Below, in pieces: positions 34,451 through 42,478 of a stretch of DNA of 64,000 nt. The position numbers were made by a program, and so were the translations under genes. Source of the stretch: JBBSJZ01 sp041739875 (GTDB taxonomy: Bacteria; Planctomycetota; Planctomycetia; Pirellulales; Pirellulaceae). Location of the stretch: positions 15,733-79,732 of the forward strand of contig JBGSNA010000305.1 in NCBI GenBank assembly GCA_041739875.1. Reading direction: 5' to 3'. The notes under the pieces are model-generated. The model saw only the letters and a list, made by a program, of their open reading frames with translations, made no database searches and was not told the DNA's origin. Position 1 is the first letter of the stretch. The number at the start of each line of letters is the position of its first letter.

Positions 34451-35368
34451 TTGTCGAATACGCCACATCGCGACCAAGCCTCAATCGCTGTGCGAAACAG
34501 CGTCTACTCGGATGCTGGACGCGCTGCCGGATGGGGACTAGGCGTCAACCTGTTTCTTGTTGTGGCCAAACTCGGTGGGGGCTTCGTAACAGGTTCCTCG
34601 GCGCTCATCGCCGACGCGGTGAATTCGATAGGTGACGTTGCCAGCGCTTTAGCGGTGCGTGGTGCGCTCCATGTCGCCCAGATGGACGAAGATGAGGACC
34701 ATCCCTATGGTCACACCAAAGCTGAGTCGATCGCGGGGCTGTGTGTTGCATTGCTTGTGACGTTTAGCGCCGGACTTTTGGCTTTCGAAACCGTCAAACG
34801 ATTCAGCGGTGATTTGACGGTGCCAAGCTCTATCGCAGGTGTGATTGCTGGCATTTGCGCGATTATCAAAGAAACCATTTATCGTTTCACGTGTCGCGTC
34901 GCCAAGCGATTGGACTCCTCCGCGCTTCGGGCGACCGCATGGGATCACCGCAGCGACGCACTCGCATCGGGTGCTGTCTCCGTTTCTTTGCTGCTCGCGC
35001 CTTACCTGGGCGATCTTGGTCGCTGGATTGATCCTATCGCCGGTGTTTGTGTTTGCATCTTGCTCGTGTTCACGGGTCTGAAAATGTTCGCGTCCACCGC
35101 TGGAGAGCTGATGGATCAACAAGCCGACGAGGCCTTAGTCGAGCACGTTCGTGCCATTGCCGCTGATGTGCACGACGTTGACGACGTTGAAAAACTTCGT
35201 GTCCGGAAAAGTGGACTCGAGTACTTTATCGAAATTCATATTGAAGTGAACGGACACTTTACAGTGAACGAGGGACACCGTATTGGCCACGCCGTGAAGG
35301 ACCAATTGCTCATCGAATTACCGCGTGTTCGCGACGTGCATGTACACATCGAGCCCACTCGCGAATGA
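34451..35368 (+). CDS. Cation diffusion facilitator exporter with NDDD (manganese-type) site
   Basis: 305 aa from a TTG; no strong ribosome site. Six transmembrane helices followed by the cytoplasmic C-terminal domain (VHDVDDVEKLRVRKSGLEYFIEIH). The transport site normally built from TM2 and TM5 reads N58-x3-D62 (ADAVNSIGD) and D165-x3-D169 (AWDHRSD). This N-D-D-D set is the one described for the Mn2+ exporter MntE, whereas zinc CDFs carry HDHD or DDHD. DHPYGHTKAE between TM2 and TM3 is also family-typical. Predicted job: manganese (or iron) export with proton antiport. Downstream lie a small ORF and a strong terminator. Confidence 0.9.
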   Translation: MSNTPHRDQASIAVRNSVYSDAGRAAGWGLGVNLFLVVAKLGGGFVTGSSALIADAVNSIGDVASALAVRGALHVAQMDEDEDHPYGHTKAESIAGLCVALLVTFSAGLLAFETVKRFSGDLTVPSSIAGVIAGICAIIKETIYRFTCRVAKRLDSSALRATAWDHRSDALASGAVSVSLLLAPYLGDLGRWIDPIAGVCVCILLVFTGLKMFASTAGELMDQQADEALVEHVRAIAADVHDVDDVEKLRVRKSGLEYFIEIHIEVNGHFTVNEGHRIGHAVKDQLLIELPRVRDVHVHIEPTRE

Positions 35369-35374
35369 TCCACC

Positions 35375-35545
35375 ATGTCGTTCATTACCGCAGCACAACC
35401 TATCGTCAGTCCGGAAATTGCAGCAATTTCTCCGGAGCGAAATCGAACTGTTGGTTTCCTACAGTCTGCTCGGCGAATCGTGATCACCGTTCACCGACAC
35501 CTTGCCGAACCAATGAAAGAGGCTAACCGCTACGAAAGCGATTAG
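35375..35545 (+). CDS. Possible small protein, 56 aa
   Basis: An ATG six bases after the CDF stop opens a 56-codon frame (MSFITAAQPIVSPEIAAIS ... RYESD) that ends with TAG inside the terminator stem. Mostly hydrophilic with a basic stretch (SARRIVITVHRH). No family recognised and no Shine-Dalgarno sequence. It may be a real co-transcribed small gene or chance. Confidence 0.3.
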   Translation: MSFITAAQPIVSPEIAAISPERNRTVGFLQSARRIVITVHRHLAEPMKEANRYESD

Positions 35546-35554
35546 CCTCTTTTT
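35518..35554 (+). terminator. Rho-independent terminator
   Basis: AGAGGCTAA (35518-35526) pairs with TTAGCCTCT (35542-35550). After one C-A mismatch, CGCT pairs with AGCG, giving a 13-pair stem with a 5-base loop, followed by a T run to 35554. It ends transcripts from the CDF gene and shields the convergent cysteine-repeat genes. Confidence 0.9.
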
Positions 35555-35586
35555 CGTCGGCGGTCATCGACAGCCAGTCGGGTCCA

Positions 35587-35991
35587 TTAGTCGCAAAGTG
35601 GACAATCACACTCAGCACAGACGCACTCATTGCCGCTGCAGCAATCGCATCCCTCGGCACAAACGCCGCACTCGCAAGTGCTTGTCGCGGCAACCATGGT
35701 GGTTGCTGGAGTCGTGGCGGAACATTGACCGCCGGCACAGCAGCTAGTCTTCGCAACGACGGCATCGCTCGTTGCCGACGCGGCACAAACGTCACACTCG
35801 CAACTACTGCACGTGCACACGTCCTCAAGGCAACACCCACATCCAGCGTCACACTGGCCACAGACACAACCGGCCTCGCTCGCACTTGAGGATTGGCCAA
35901 TCGAGGCTTGGCTAATCGAGGGGCGAACAAGGAACACAAACGCTGCGACGAGCAACAAACTAGCCGCAAATAGCGATACAAACTTACTCAT
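35587..35991 (-). CDS. Exported protein with two identical-spacing 11-cysteine repeats
   Basis: 134 aa from the ATG at 35991 (MSKFVSLFAASLLLVAAFVFL), a clear signal peptide or N-terminal anchor. The remainder has 25 Cys in about 105 residues. Two modules, Cys42-Cys69 and Cys106-Cys133, share the spacing C-x-C-x2-C-x3-C-x-C-C-x4-C-x-C-x2-C-x-C-x2-C exactly. The linker has TSCCAGGQC and Thr/Ala-rich stretches. No family recognised; the pattern resembles metallothionein-like or disulfide-dense metal-binding proteins. It is next to a second Cys-rich gene sharing part of the module and convergent with an NDDD metal exporter, so metal binding in the periplasm is a fair inference. Confidence 0.8.
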   Translation of the reverse strand: MSKFVSLFAASLLLVAAFVFLVRPSISQASIGQSSSASEAGCVCGQCDAGCGCCLEDVCTCSSCECDVCAASATSDAVVAKTSCCAGGQCSATTPATTMVAATSTCECGVCAEGCDCCSGNECVCAECDCPLCD

Positions 35992-36126
35992 AGAAATCAC
36001 TTCCCAAAACAGGGTTAATCGAAATTGAAAACGGCATGATTCGCACACTGCGAATTCACGCAAGGTCCGCAGATAGGCAATCCAACTTGCAATTCACGGC
36101 AAGGGATTTCGGCCTATCGAGCCTTT

Positions 36127-36603
36127 TCAATTCAACCAACGACACAGTCGCGCGCAGCGATCGCACGAAGTGAGTGATTCGACTGGAGAAACAAACGCGT
36201 CGACGCGAAACACTGGATATTCCAGCATCACGCTCGCAAGCTGGCTCGAACCATGGAGTGCGAATGCGGATGATGCCTCAACCGTTGCCGTCAACGCGGA
36301 TCCGGCGGCTAAAACACAATCGCAACCGTCACACGAACAGGAATTATCCCAACAACATTCATCATGGCCGTCCGTTGCCATCTCGGCAGAAAAACTGCTT
36401 TCGCAAGACGGTTTTGAAACACAACAGCAAGCTTTTTTCGCAACCGTTTCTGGGGACGCTTCACCAACACAACAGCTGTTTGTTGGTGCAACATCACAAC
36501 AACAGGCTGAAAACGCTGCTTCTGCTGGTGCAACCATCATCGCAAACACGGCAAAGAATGCCGCGAGATTCGCGAAGCGTCGGGTGCAGCGGTACAGAAT
36601 CAT
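36127..36603 (-). CDS. Exported cysteine-rich protein carrying half of the same repeat
   Basis: 158 aa from an ATG. Signal peptide: FANLAAFFAVFAMMVAPAEAA. The mature part has about 18 Cys: FSACCCD, NSCCVG, KKACCCVSKPSC, then DECCWDNSCSCDGCDC, whose spacing (C-C-x4-C-x-C-x2-C-x-C, residues 83-96) equals the second half of the neighbour's 11-Cys module. The following Val/Ala region lacks Cys, and the C-terminus ends TSCDRCARLC. AKKACCC resembles the neighbour's AKTSCC linker. Same strand and 135 bases upstream of the other gene, so the two are probably one family and one transcript. The antisense Gln-rich frame is a shadow. Confidence 0.72.
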   Translation of the reverse strand: MILYRCTRRFANLAAFFAVFAMMVAPAEAAFSACCCDVAPTNSCCVGEASPETVAKKACCCVSKPSCESSFSAEMATDGHDECCWDNSCSCDGCDCVLAAGSALTATVEASSAFALHGSSQLASVMLEYPVFRVDAFVSPVESLTSCDRCARLCRWLN

Positions 36604-36699
36604 TGAGAAATCGAACCTGTGTTTCGAAAGCGTGGGTCGAGCGTCAAATCAGACTACGAATCACCCTACGCCTTCTGCGTCGTCACTTCAAGTGATTTT

Positions 36700-38535
36700 T
36701 TAGGTCACTGTCGCCATGGTGGCTAATTGAATGGTCGCCCTGCCCTGCTCTTTCTCTAAGTAATTGCGGCCGAACTTCACGTTGACGTGATCCCAAGGCA
36801 GTTTATCCATCAGTTCATACGGCTGGTGGACTTGTTGGTTCAAATCGATGCCTGAATCGTCCATCGCCTGCCACCATCGACTCGCGTTCATGTATTCGGT
36901 CCATCCGTCCATTCTCGCGCCACGCTCCCAAGCCAATCGAACGGCTCGGCCGACTCGGCGGTCTCCACGGCTGAGGATTCCCTCGAGCATACTGGTTTCG
37001 ATGTCGTGGCACTTGATGTTGATGCTGCGGATACGACGCCGACTCCACAAGTACTTGTGCGCCCAATTGAAGTACTCGCGAGTCTGCATTCCATTCCACT
37101 GATATGGCGTATGCGATTTAGGCACAAAATTACTGACGCTTGCGGTCACGCGAGCGTACCGCCCCATCACTTCCTTGCCGACCGTCGCGATCTCTTCGGA
37201 CAAATCAACGATGCCGTCCAGGTCCACTTCGCGCTCACCCGGCAACCCGATGAGAAAGTAAAGTTTGACACTCTCAAAACCATTTTCGAACGCGACGCGA
37301 CAACCTTCGATCAAGTCGCTGTTCTTGATCTTTTTGCGGATCTGTTCTCGCATATCATCACGTGCGACTTCGGGAGCCAGCGTCATGGAAGTGCGGCGGT
37401 CGCTACCGATCAACTCAGCGAGGGTTCGCAGTTGCTCGTTGACTCGCAGACTGGGGACGCTGATGTTCACGTCCAGCGGTTTGAACACTTCGTGCAATCG
37501 ATGCACGAGCGATTCAAAGTGCGGATAGTCGCTGCTCGAAAGCGACAGAATACTGATTTCGTTATATCCCGTGTTCTTGTAGCTCTCGATCGCGGCATCC
37601 ACGATGGTCTCGACCTCACGAATCCGGAGCGGTCGTTTGATCACGGTGCTTTGGCAAAACCGACACAAGTGCGGACATCCGCGCATGATCTCCAGCGCGA
37701 TGCGATCGTGAACACACTCGATGTACGGGACAATTGGCTTGGTCGGAAGCGGAATCCCATCGAGATCACTGATCACACTCGGTGCAATCGTTTCGGGGAG
37801 GTCGTCGCGAACTCGCGTGAGCGATTTGATACGACCCTCTGCGTACTCAGGTTGATAGAGTCTGGGCACATAAGCGTAGGGAAGCCGTTTAGCGAGTTCC
37901 GCGAGCGCGTCGGCTCGCTGCTGGCGCCCGAGTTCGCCCACCGCCATCGATCCGTCTTCACGTTGGTAGCTCTCTTTCAGCTCCATCCAAAGGTCACAGA
38001 TTTCCGGAAGCGACGGCTCTCCGTCGCCGGTGACCATCATGTCAAAGAAGTCCGCCATGACTTCTGGATTCTGGCAGCACGGTCCGCCCGCAACCACGAG
38101 CGGATCGTCGATGGAGCGGTCGACGGTCTCGAGCGGAATGCCACCCAGATCGATCATGGTCAGCACATTCGGATAGCTGACTTCATACTGAAGACTCAAC
38201 CCAATGACATCAAAGTCGCGAAGGGCCGTGAATGTTTCGAGGCTATAGAGCGGCACGTCATGCTCTCGCAGTAGCGATTCCATATCGGGCCAGGGCGTAA
38301 AGACTCGTTCAGCACACCAATCCTCACGGCGATTCATCAGCGAATACAGCACCTGTAATCCGTGATGGCTCATTCCGATCGTGTAGGCATCGGGGAACCC
38401 AAGACACAGGGTGCCTCGCATGGATCCGTGATCCTTGACCACAATGTTGCGTTCGCCACCAGCGTACTGCGCCGGTGTCTGGACAAACGGCCACACGCGG
38501 GATTCAAGGATGCGGCGTCTTTGTTGGTTAATCAT
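36700..38535 (-). CDS. B12-binding-type radical SAM protein (TIGR03960-like)
   Basis: 611 aa from the ATG at 38535 (MINQQRRRILESRVWPFVQ). The N-terminal region (GSMRGTLCLGFPDAYTIGMSH, GLQVLYSLMNRR) is the cobalamin-binding-like part of this family. The radical SAM core has the cluster motif in RGCPHLCRFC (C-x3-C-x2-C), preceded by the linker and followed by SILSLSSSDYP and LPGEREVDLDGIVD. The C-terminal YQWNGMQTREYFNWAHKYL and GDRRVGRAV blocks fit TIGR03960, usually encoded with a DUF2344 protein. Here that partner domain is not adjacent. Reaction unknown; DUF2344-linked members are thought to modify tRNA or ribosomal components. Confidence 0.88.
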   Translation of the reverse strand: MINQQRRRILESRVWPFVQTPAQYAGGERNIVVKDHGSMRGTLCLGFPDAYTIGMSHHGLQVLYSLMNRREDWCAERVFTPWPDMESLLREHDVPLYSLETFTALRDFDVIGLSLQYEVSYPNVLTMIDLGGIPLETVDRSIDDPLVVAGGPCCQNPEVMADFFDMMVTGDGEPSLPEICDLWMELKESYQREDGSMAVGELGRQQRADALAELAKRLPYAYVPRLYQPEYAEGRIKSLTRVRDDLPETIAPSVISDLDGIPLPTKPIVPYIECVHDRIALEIMRGCPHLCRFCQSTVIKRPLRIREVETIVDAAIESYKNTGYNEISILSLSSSDYPHFESLVHRLHEVFKPLDVNISVPSLRVNEQLRTLAELIGSDRRTSMTLAPEVARDDMREQIRKKIKNSDLIEGCRVAFENGFESVKLYFLIGLPGEREVDLDGIVDLSEEIATVGKEVMGRYARVTASVSNFVPKSHTPYQWNGMQTREYFNWAHKYLWSRRRIRSINIKCHDIETSMLEGILSRGDRRVGRAVRLAWERGARMDGWTEYMNASRWWQAMDDSGIDLNQQVHQPYELMDKLPWDHVNVKFGRNYLEKEQGRATIQLATMATVT

Positions 38536-38649
38536 GGCTTCATGCAGGCGGCGAATTTGGATTTTGAAAGCCGGGTCCGTTGGGCAGAACGTGACTTCAC
38601 GGTAAAGTGTGGTCGTGAATTGGCTTCTAGTGCAAGGGAAAGATCCAAC

Positions 38650-38961
38650 GTGAGCGACTTCGAAACCGTCGGAAAAGTAAGTGACTTTGAAAATGGCGTG
38701 GGCCGCGCTGTCCCCGTTGACGGCCGAATGGTCGCGATTTTCCGTAAAGGCGAGGAATTCTTCGCCATCGACGACCTTTGCCCCCACATGGGGGCGTCAT
38801 TGGCCGAAGGCTACGTCGAAGAAAACACCGTGACTTGTCCGTGGCACGCATGGAGGTTTTGCATCAAAGACGGCACCTGGGAAGACAACCCACGAGTGAA
38901 AGTCGACGCTTTCGAAATTCGTGTCGTCGATGACGAAGTCCAGGTGAAGCCAATCGCTTGA
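38650..38961 (+). CDS. Rieske [2Fe-2S] ferredoxin, NirD-like
   Basis: 103 aa from a GTG at 38650. Rieske cluster ligands are CPHMG and CPWHAW (C-x-H, then 16 residues, C-x2-H). Flanking AIFRKGEEFFAIDDL and VEENTVTC match the small soluble NirD/Rieske ferredoxin fold; no signal peptide. Such proteins pass electrons to oxygenases or nitrite reductase large subunits, none of which is nearby. Divergent from the radical SAM gene across 114 bases. An antisense-extended frame from 38362 is not the gene. Confidence 0.9.
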   Translation: MSDFETVGKVSDFENGVGRAVPVDGRMVAIFRKGEEFFAIDDLCPHMGASLAEGYVEENTVTCPWHAWRFCIKDGTWEDNPRVKVDAFEIRVVDDEVQVKPIA

Positions 38962-39015
38962 GCGACGAAACAGCCTAAAACGTCCACGTCGAAGCTGTTT
39001 CGAGTTGGATCGTTT

Positions 39016-39267
39016 TCAGTCGCGGACGTTCTGCGTCGCTTTCGGATTTCTCCAGGGCAAACGACAATCTGATCCGAGATGGGCCCACGCGATGACCGAA
39101 GTCAACACGGCAGCAACTTCAGTGGCTAGATTCTGATGCTCGTTATTTGCAATCGACGATATGATATACGTTCCATCCCATACTTCATCAAAACGGTCCG
39201 CACCGCAAGTTTGCCGTTCTTCGATCAGTTTTCGTTCGAGCTCAGCGTCAAGAATAATGCTTGCCAT
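39016..39267 (-). pseudogene. Truncated Uma2-family endonuclease remnant
   Basis: 83 aa. The start matches Uma2 (DUF820) proteins of planctomycetes: SIILDAELERKLIEERQT, ADRFDEVWDGTYIISSIANNEHQ. Full-length members run to about 190-240 residues with catalytic Asp/Glu/Lys residues further on. This frame stops at ATQNVRD, where family members read roughly WTQNYRCPD. The catalytic half is missing and is not found in the other frames downstream, so it is probably a decayed copy. Confidence 0.55.
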
Positions 39268-39303
39268 GGTCTAACTCCAAGTGTGATGCACAGTGAAAAC
39301 ATT

Positions 39304-40527
39304 CTACCACGACTCGCCGCGAAGTCGGGCAATTTCCATTGCGTCTTTATCGCCTCGGCCGGACAAACAAACGACAATGTGCTCCTTTGGTGACATGTCG
39401 GCTGCGATGATGAGCGCTTTCGCGACCGCGTGGCTCGTTTCCAATGCGGCAATAATCCCTTCGGTTCTAGCGAGTCTGTCGAACGCTGCCATCGCTGCTG
39501 TGTCACCACACTCGATGTAGTCCACTCGGTGCGTGTCCTTCCAATAGCTGTGCTCGGGACCGACGCCGGGATAGTCCAAACCAGCGCTCATCGAATGCAC
39601 ATCGCATGTTTGCCCGTCTTCGTCTTGCATGACGTAGCTGTAACTGCCATGCAACACTCCAGGGCTTCCGAAGGAAAGTGGCGAAGCGTGATCGCCCGGC
39701 GCATTGCCTCGACCGCCCGCTTCAACCCCCACCATCCGCACGCCATCATCCTCGACAAACGGATAGAACATCCCAGCCGCGTTGCTGCCACCGCCGACAC
39801 AGGCAATCACACAGTCCGGCAATCGACCGAACGAATCACGACATTGCTCGCGGGTCTCGCGACCGATCACGCTTTGAAAATCACGAACCATCATCGGAAA
39901 TGGATGCGGTCCAATGACGCTACCGATGATGTAGTGAGTATTCTCAACGGATGACATCCAATCACGCATCGCCTCGTTCACCGCGTCACGCAGCGTTCGC
40001 GATCCACTCTCCACGGGAAAAATCTCAGCTCCAAGCAGCCGCATGCTGAACACGTTCGGCTTTTGACGGCGAATGTCTTCCGACCCCATATAGACTCGGC
40101 AAGGCAAACCGAAATGTGCACACGCCGTCGCCGAAGCGACACCGTGTTGGCCAGCGCCCGTTTCCGCGATCACACGCGTCTTGCCCATTCGCAACGTCAA
40201 CAGCGCTTGGCCAATCGTGTTGTTGATCTTATGAGCGCCGGTGTGGTTGAGATCCTCTCGCTTGAGCCAAATTTGTGCACCGCCAATTTCATTGCTGAGT
40301 CGACTTGCGTGGTACAGCGGACTGGGGCGACCAACGAAGGTCTTTAGCAAAGAATCTAATTCACGCTGGAACTCAGGATCTTTTCTGGCGCGGTCGTATT
40401 CTTCGGCGAGCTGGTCCAGGGCACGGGTCAACGTCTCAGGAACAAAACGGCCCCCGAAATCGCCGAAGCGACCCCGGCTGTCAGGAACAGAAGCGGTGGC
40501 ATGCGGCGTTGTGGATGCAGTACTCAT
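39304..40527 (-). CDS. trpB: Tryptophan synthase beta subunit
   Basis: 407 aa from the ATG at 40527. Hallmarks: RFGDFGGRFVPETL, PLYHASRLS, KREDLNHTGAHKINNT with the PLP-binding Lys, AETGAGQHGVA, CVGGGSNAAGMF for phosphate binding, and CLSGRGDKD at the C-terminus. Joins indole and serine to give tryptophan. trpA is not adjacent: the next gene downstream on this strand is the Uma2 remnant. A small GC hairpin lies about 40 bases before the start. Confidence 0.97.
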   Translation of the reverse strand: MSTASTTPHATASVPDSRGRFGDFGGRFVPETLTRALDQLAEEYDRARKDPEFQRELDSLLKTFVGRPSPLYHASRLSNEIGGAQIWLKREDLNHTGAHKINNTIGQALLTLRMGKTRVIAETGAGQHGVASATACAHFGLPCRVYMGSEDIRRQKPNVFSMRLLGAEIFPVESGSRTLRDAVNEAMRDWMSSVENTHYIIGSVIGPHPFPMMVRDFQSVIGRETREQCRDSFGRLPDCVIACVGGGSNAAGMFYPFVEDDGVRMVGVEAGGRGNAPGDHASPLSFGSPGVLHGSYSYVMQDEDGQTCDVHSMSAGLDYPGVGPEHSYWKDTHRVDYIECGDTAAMAAFDRLARTEGIIAALETSHAVAKALIIAADMSPKEHIVVCLSGRGDKDAMEIARLRGESW

Positions 40528-40564
40528 CAGCAAAAGTGCTCGTTTTTAAACAAGTTTTTCAACA

Positions 40565-40579
40565 AGGGGTCAAACCCCT
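40565..40579 (-). promoter_or_regulatory. Small GC-rich hairpin upstream of trpB
   Basis: AGGGGT and ACCCCT form a 6-pair stem with a 3-base loop, 38-52 bases before the trpB ATG, followed on the minus strand by a T- and A-rich stretch. It could be an attenuator-like leader element or a terminator remnant. No leader peptide with Trp codons was found. Confidence 0.25.
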
Positions 40580-40666
40580 CGCTAGTTCTTGGGTTGGATT
40601 CGCTAAAATAGGATCTGTAACACAGATTCTCACTGCATCTTCCGGTGCGGTCAACGTGAAGCCCCA

Positions 40667-41536
40667 ATGCAATCCCCGCCGTCATCCAAAATCCGTACCG
40701 TCATCGGCGTCGATTTCAGCGGTGCAGCGATGGCAGGAAAGAATGCGTGGCTCGCAGAATTAGCCGTCCGAAGTGACCTTTCCCTCGAACTTCTCCACCT
40801 GCACTCGATCGGACAGCTCGCCAAGAGCGAAACTCGCGAAGCTGCCTGCCAGTACATGGTTGACCGCATTTCCATGAGCAATCAAACACTATTCGGGTTC
40901 GATTTCCCATTCGGATTGCCGATCGAGTTAGGTTTAGGCGGGTGGACAAGGCAACTCCGGAACGTGCGCCAGTTTCATGGCGGTGCCCGAGAGTACGGAC
41001 GAGCTCTTGTCGAAAGAGCTCGCGTCGAAATGGCCAAATCGAACGTAGACAAACTGCACATTCGCCGTCAAACCGATACCGAGACGCGAACGCCGTTTGA
41101 CTGCTACCACTACCGCATCATCTACCAAACTTTCCACGGCATGCGAGACGTACTCGGCCCCCTCACCAATCAGCACCAAACTGCCGTCCTACCGTTCCAG
41201 TATACGAAAGAGAGTCAAGCGACTCGTTGGGTCTGTGAAGCGTGCCCCTCGTCAACACTCAAGCGTCTCGCATTACCAAGTCGAATGTACAAGCAAACAA
41301 GCGGCAACAGCTTGAATGAAGATCGGAAGCAGGTACGTCGGAAAATTCTCGCAGGATTGAAACCTCATGTCACGATCCGCCCCAAGCACCAACGATTTAT
41401 GATGGACAACCTCGGCGGCGACGCACTCGACGCCGTCATCGCAAGTGTTGGCGTTTGGACCTCTTGGAACCGAATCGACCACCAACGAATTGCGACGAAC
41501 AAACGCTATCCTCGAGAAGGGTACGTGTATCACTAA
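40667..41536 (+). CDS. DUF429 family protein (predicted RNase H-fold nuclease)
   Basis: 289 aa from an ATG. Starts with VIGVDFSGAAMAGK, the Asp-containing first strand of DUF429, then LFGFDFPFGLP, a second acidic strand, and ends with NLGGDALDAVIASVGVW, the third acidic helix. These D/D/D positions suit the RNase H-like fold predicted for DUF429. Function not established. Divergent from trpB. Confidence 0.8.
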   Translation: MQSPPSSKIRTVIGVDFSGAAMAGKNAWLAELAVRSDLSLELLHLHSIGQLAKSETREAACQYMVDRISMSNQTLFGFDFPFGLPIELGLGGWTRQLRNVRQFHGGAREYGRALVERARVEMAKSNVDKLHIRRQTDTETRTPFDCYHYRIIYQTFHGMRDVLGPLTNQHQTAVLPFQYTKESQATRWVCEACPSSTLKRLALPSRMYKQTSGNSLNEDRKQVRRKILAGLKPHVTIRPKHQRFMMDNLGGDALDAVIASVGVWTSWNRIDHQRIATNKRYPREGYVYH

Positions 41537-41635
41537 CAACAACTTCGACCTAGCATGAGCCGTTCAACGAAAACGAACGCAGGATAGAATTGGACGCTCG
41601 AGCTACCGTGAAAAATGAATCGGCGAAAGCTGAGC

Positions 41636-42256
41636 CTACTTACGTTTTAATAATCGGATGCCGTTTCGATTTCGGAAAGCAATCACCGTTGATTTGCTGA
41701 TACCTAGCTCATCAGCGATCACTTGATCGGGTTCCTTGCCCAGTCGCTTGAGGATCTCTTTGGACCAACACTGCGCGGTCTGGACACTGACAAAGTTAGG
41801 GATGCCATTTTCCATGCGTTTAATCGCGACACGTTTGCGATGTATTCCCAAACGCGCAGCCAATTCGGTGTCTGGCATCGTCCCCAAGAGTTTCAACTCT
41901 TTGGCGGTCCAGTGGCGTCCGTTGTTGGTCGATCGCTTGGAATCGATCCCGAGTGAACGGCGCTTCCACGCAACCGAAGTTGGATCGATCCCCATCTGCG
42001 AAGCGATTTCCAAGTCAGTAAGCTTTCCGAGCTTCGCTAAGTCACGTTTGCTCCATCGTGTACGCAAATCTTGGCGAGACTCGCCGAAAGGCTCCACACC
42101 GAGCGACTTGCGTTTTCTAAAGACTGACGTCTTGGTAACACCCAATCGCTTTGCAACATCGACATCGCTTGCCGTTCCCAACATCGCTAATTGCTGAGCA
42201 TTCCAAGCGATGCGTTTCGCCGAAGTGGGAGATCGTTGTAGTAGTTTTTTGTTCAA
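41636..42256 (-). CDS. Protein of four tandem HTH/SANT-like repeats
   Basis: 206 aa from a TTG; the upstream frame closes at a stop and no ATG lies before the first repeat. Four repeats with Trp18, Trp68, Trp116 and Trp164 (period about 48-50), each W-x(3-6)-L-x2-LG-x4-D-x2-[IVA]A-x2-LGI-x4-V-x2-KR-x-GI. Examples: RWSKRDLAKLGKLTDLEIAS, GIDPTSVAWKRRSLGID, GISKSTVIAFRNRNGI. The repeat is a single HTH of the Myb/SANT or HTH_38 type. Highly basic and without another domain, it is likely a DNA-binding protein with one HTH per repeat. Targets unknown. Confidence 0.7.
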   Translation of the reverse strand: MNKKLLQRSPTSAKRIAWNAQQLAMLGTASDVDVAKRLGVTKTSVFRKRKSLGVEPFGESRQDLRTRWSKRDLAKLGKLTDLEIASQMGIDPTSVAWKRRSLGIDSKRSTNNGRHWTAKELKLLGTMPDTELAARLGIHRKRVAIKRMENGIPNFVSVQTAQCWSKEILKRLGKEPDQVIADELGISKSTVIAFRNRNGIRLLKRK

Positions 42257-42478
42257 TGAAATACTTCTGTGCCGCGATGCGGAGGAAAATCGTGCTTACG
42301 TGCCAGTGAATCGCAAGATGATCGAGCCCAGCTAACACACCAACAATCGTCTTGTTTTATGTTAGCAAAACTCGTCTCGCAAGGTTCTTCGTCTACCGTC
42401 TCAAATTCAAACGACTTATTTTGGCCAGCCATACCAAGCGACGACCGGCACTGCCATTTTTTTTCGGAAGTATCCTGA

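Noticed and set aside
36170..36703. 177-aa Gln/Ser-rich frame on the plus strand
   Set aside because: Antisense to the second Cys-rich gene. That gene has a signal peptide and shares spacing with its neighbour, so the plus frame is a shadow of Cys codons.
37006..38274. 422-aa open frame on the plus strand
   Set aside because: Lies wholly antisense to the radical SAM gene, whose cluster motif and family blocks are clear; the antisense product has no domain.
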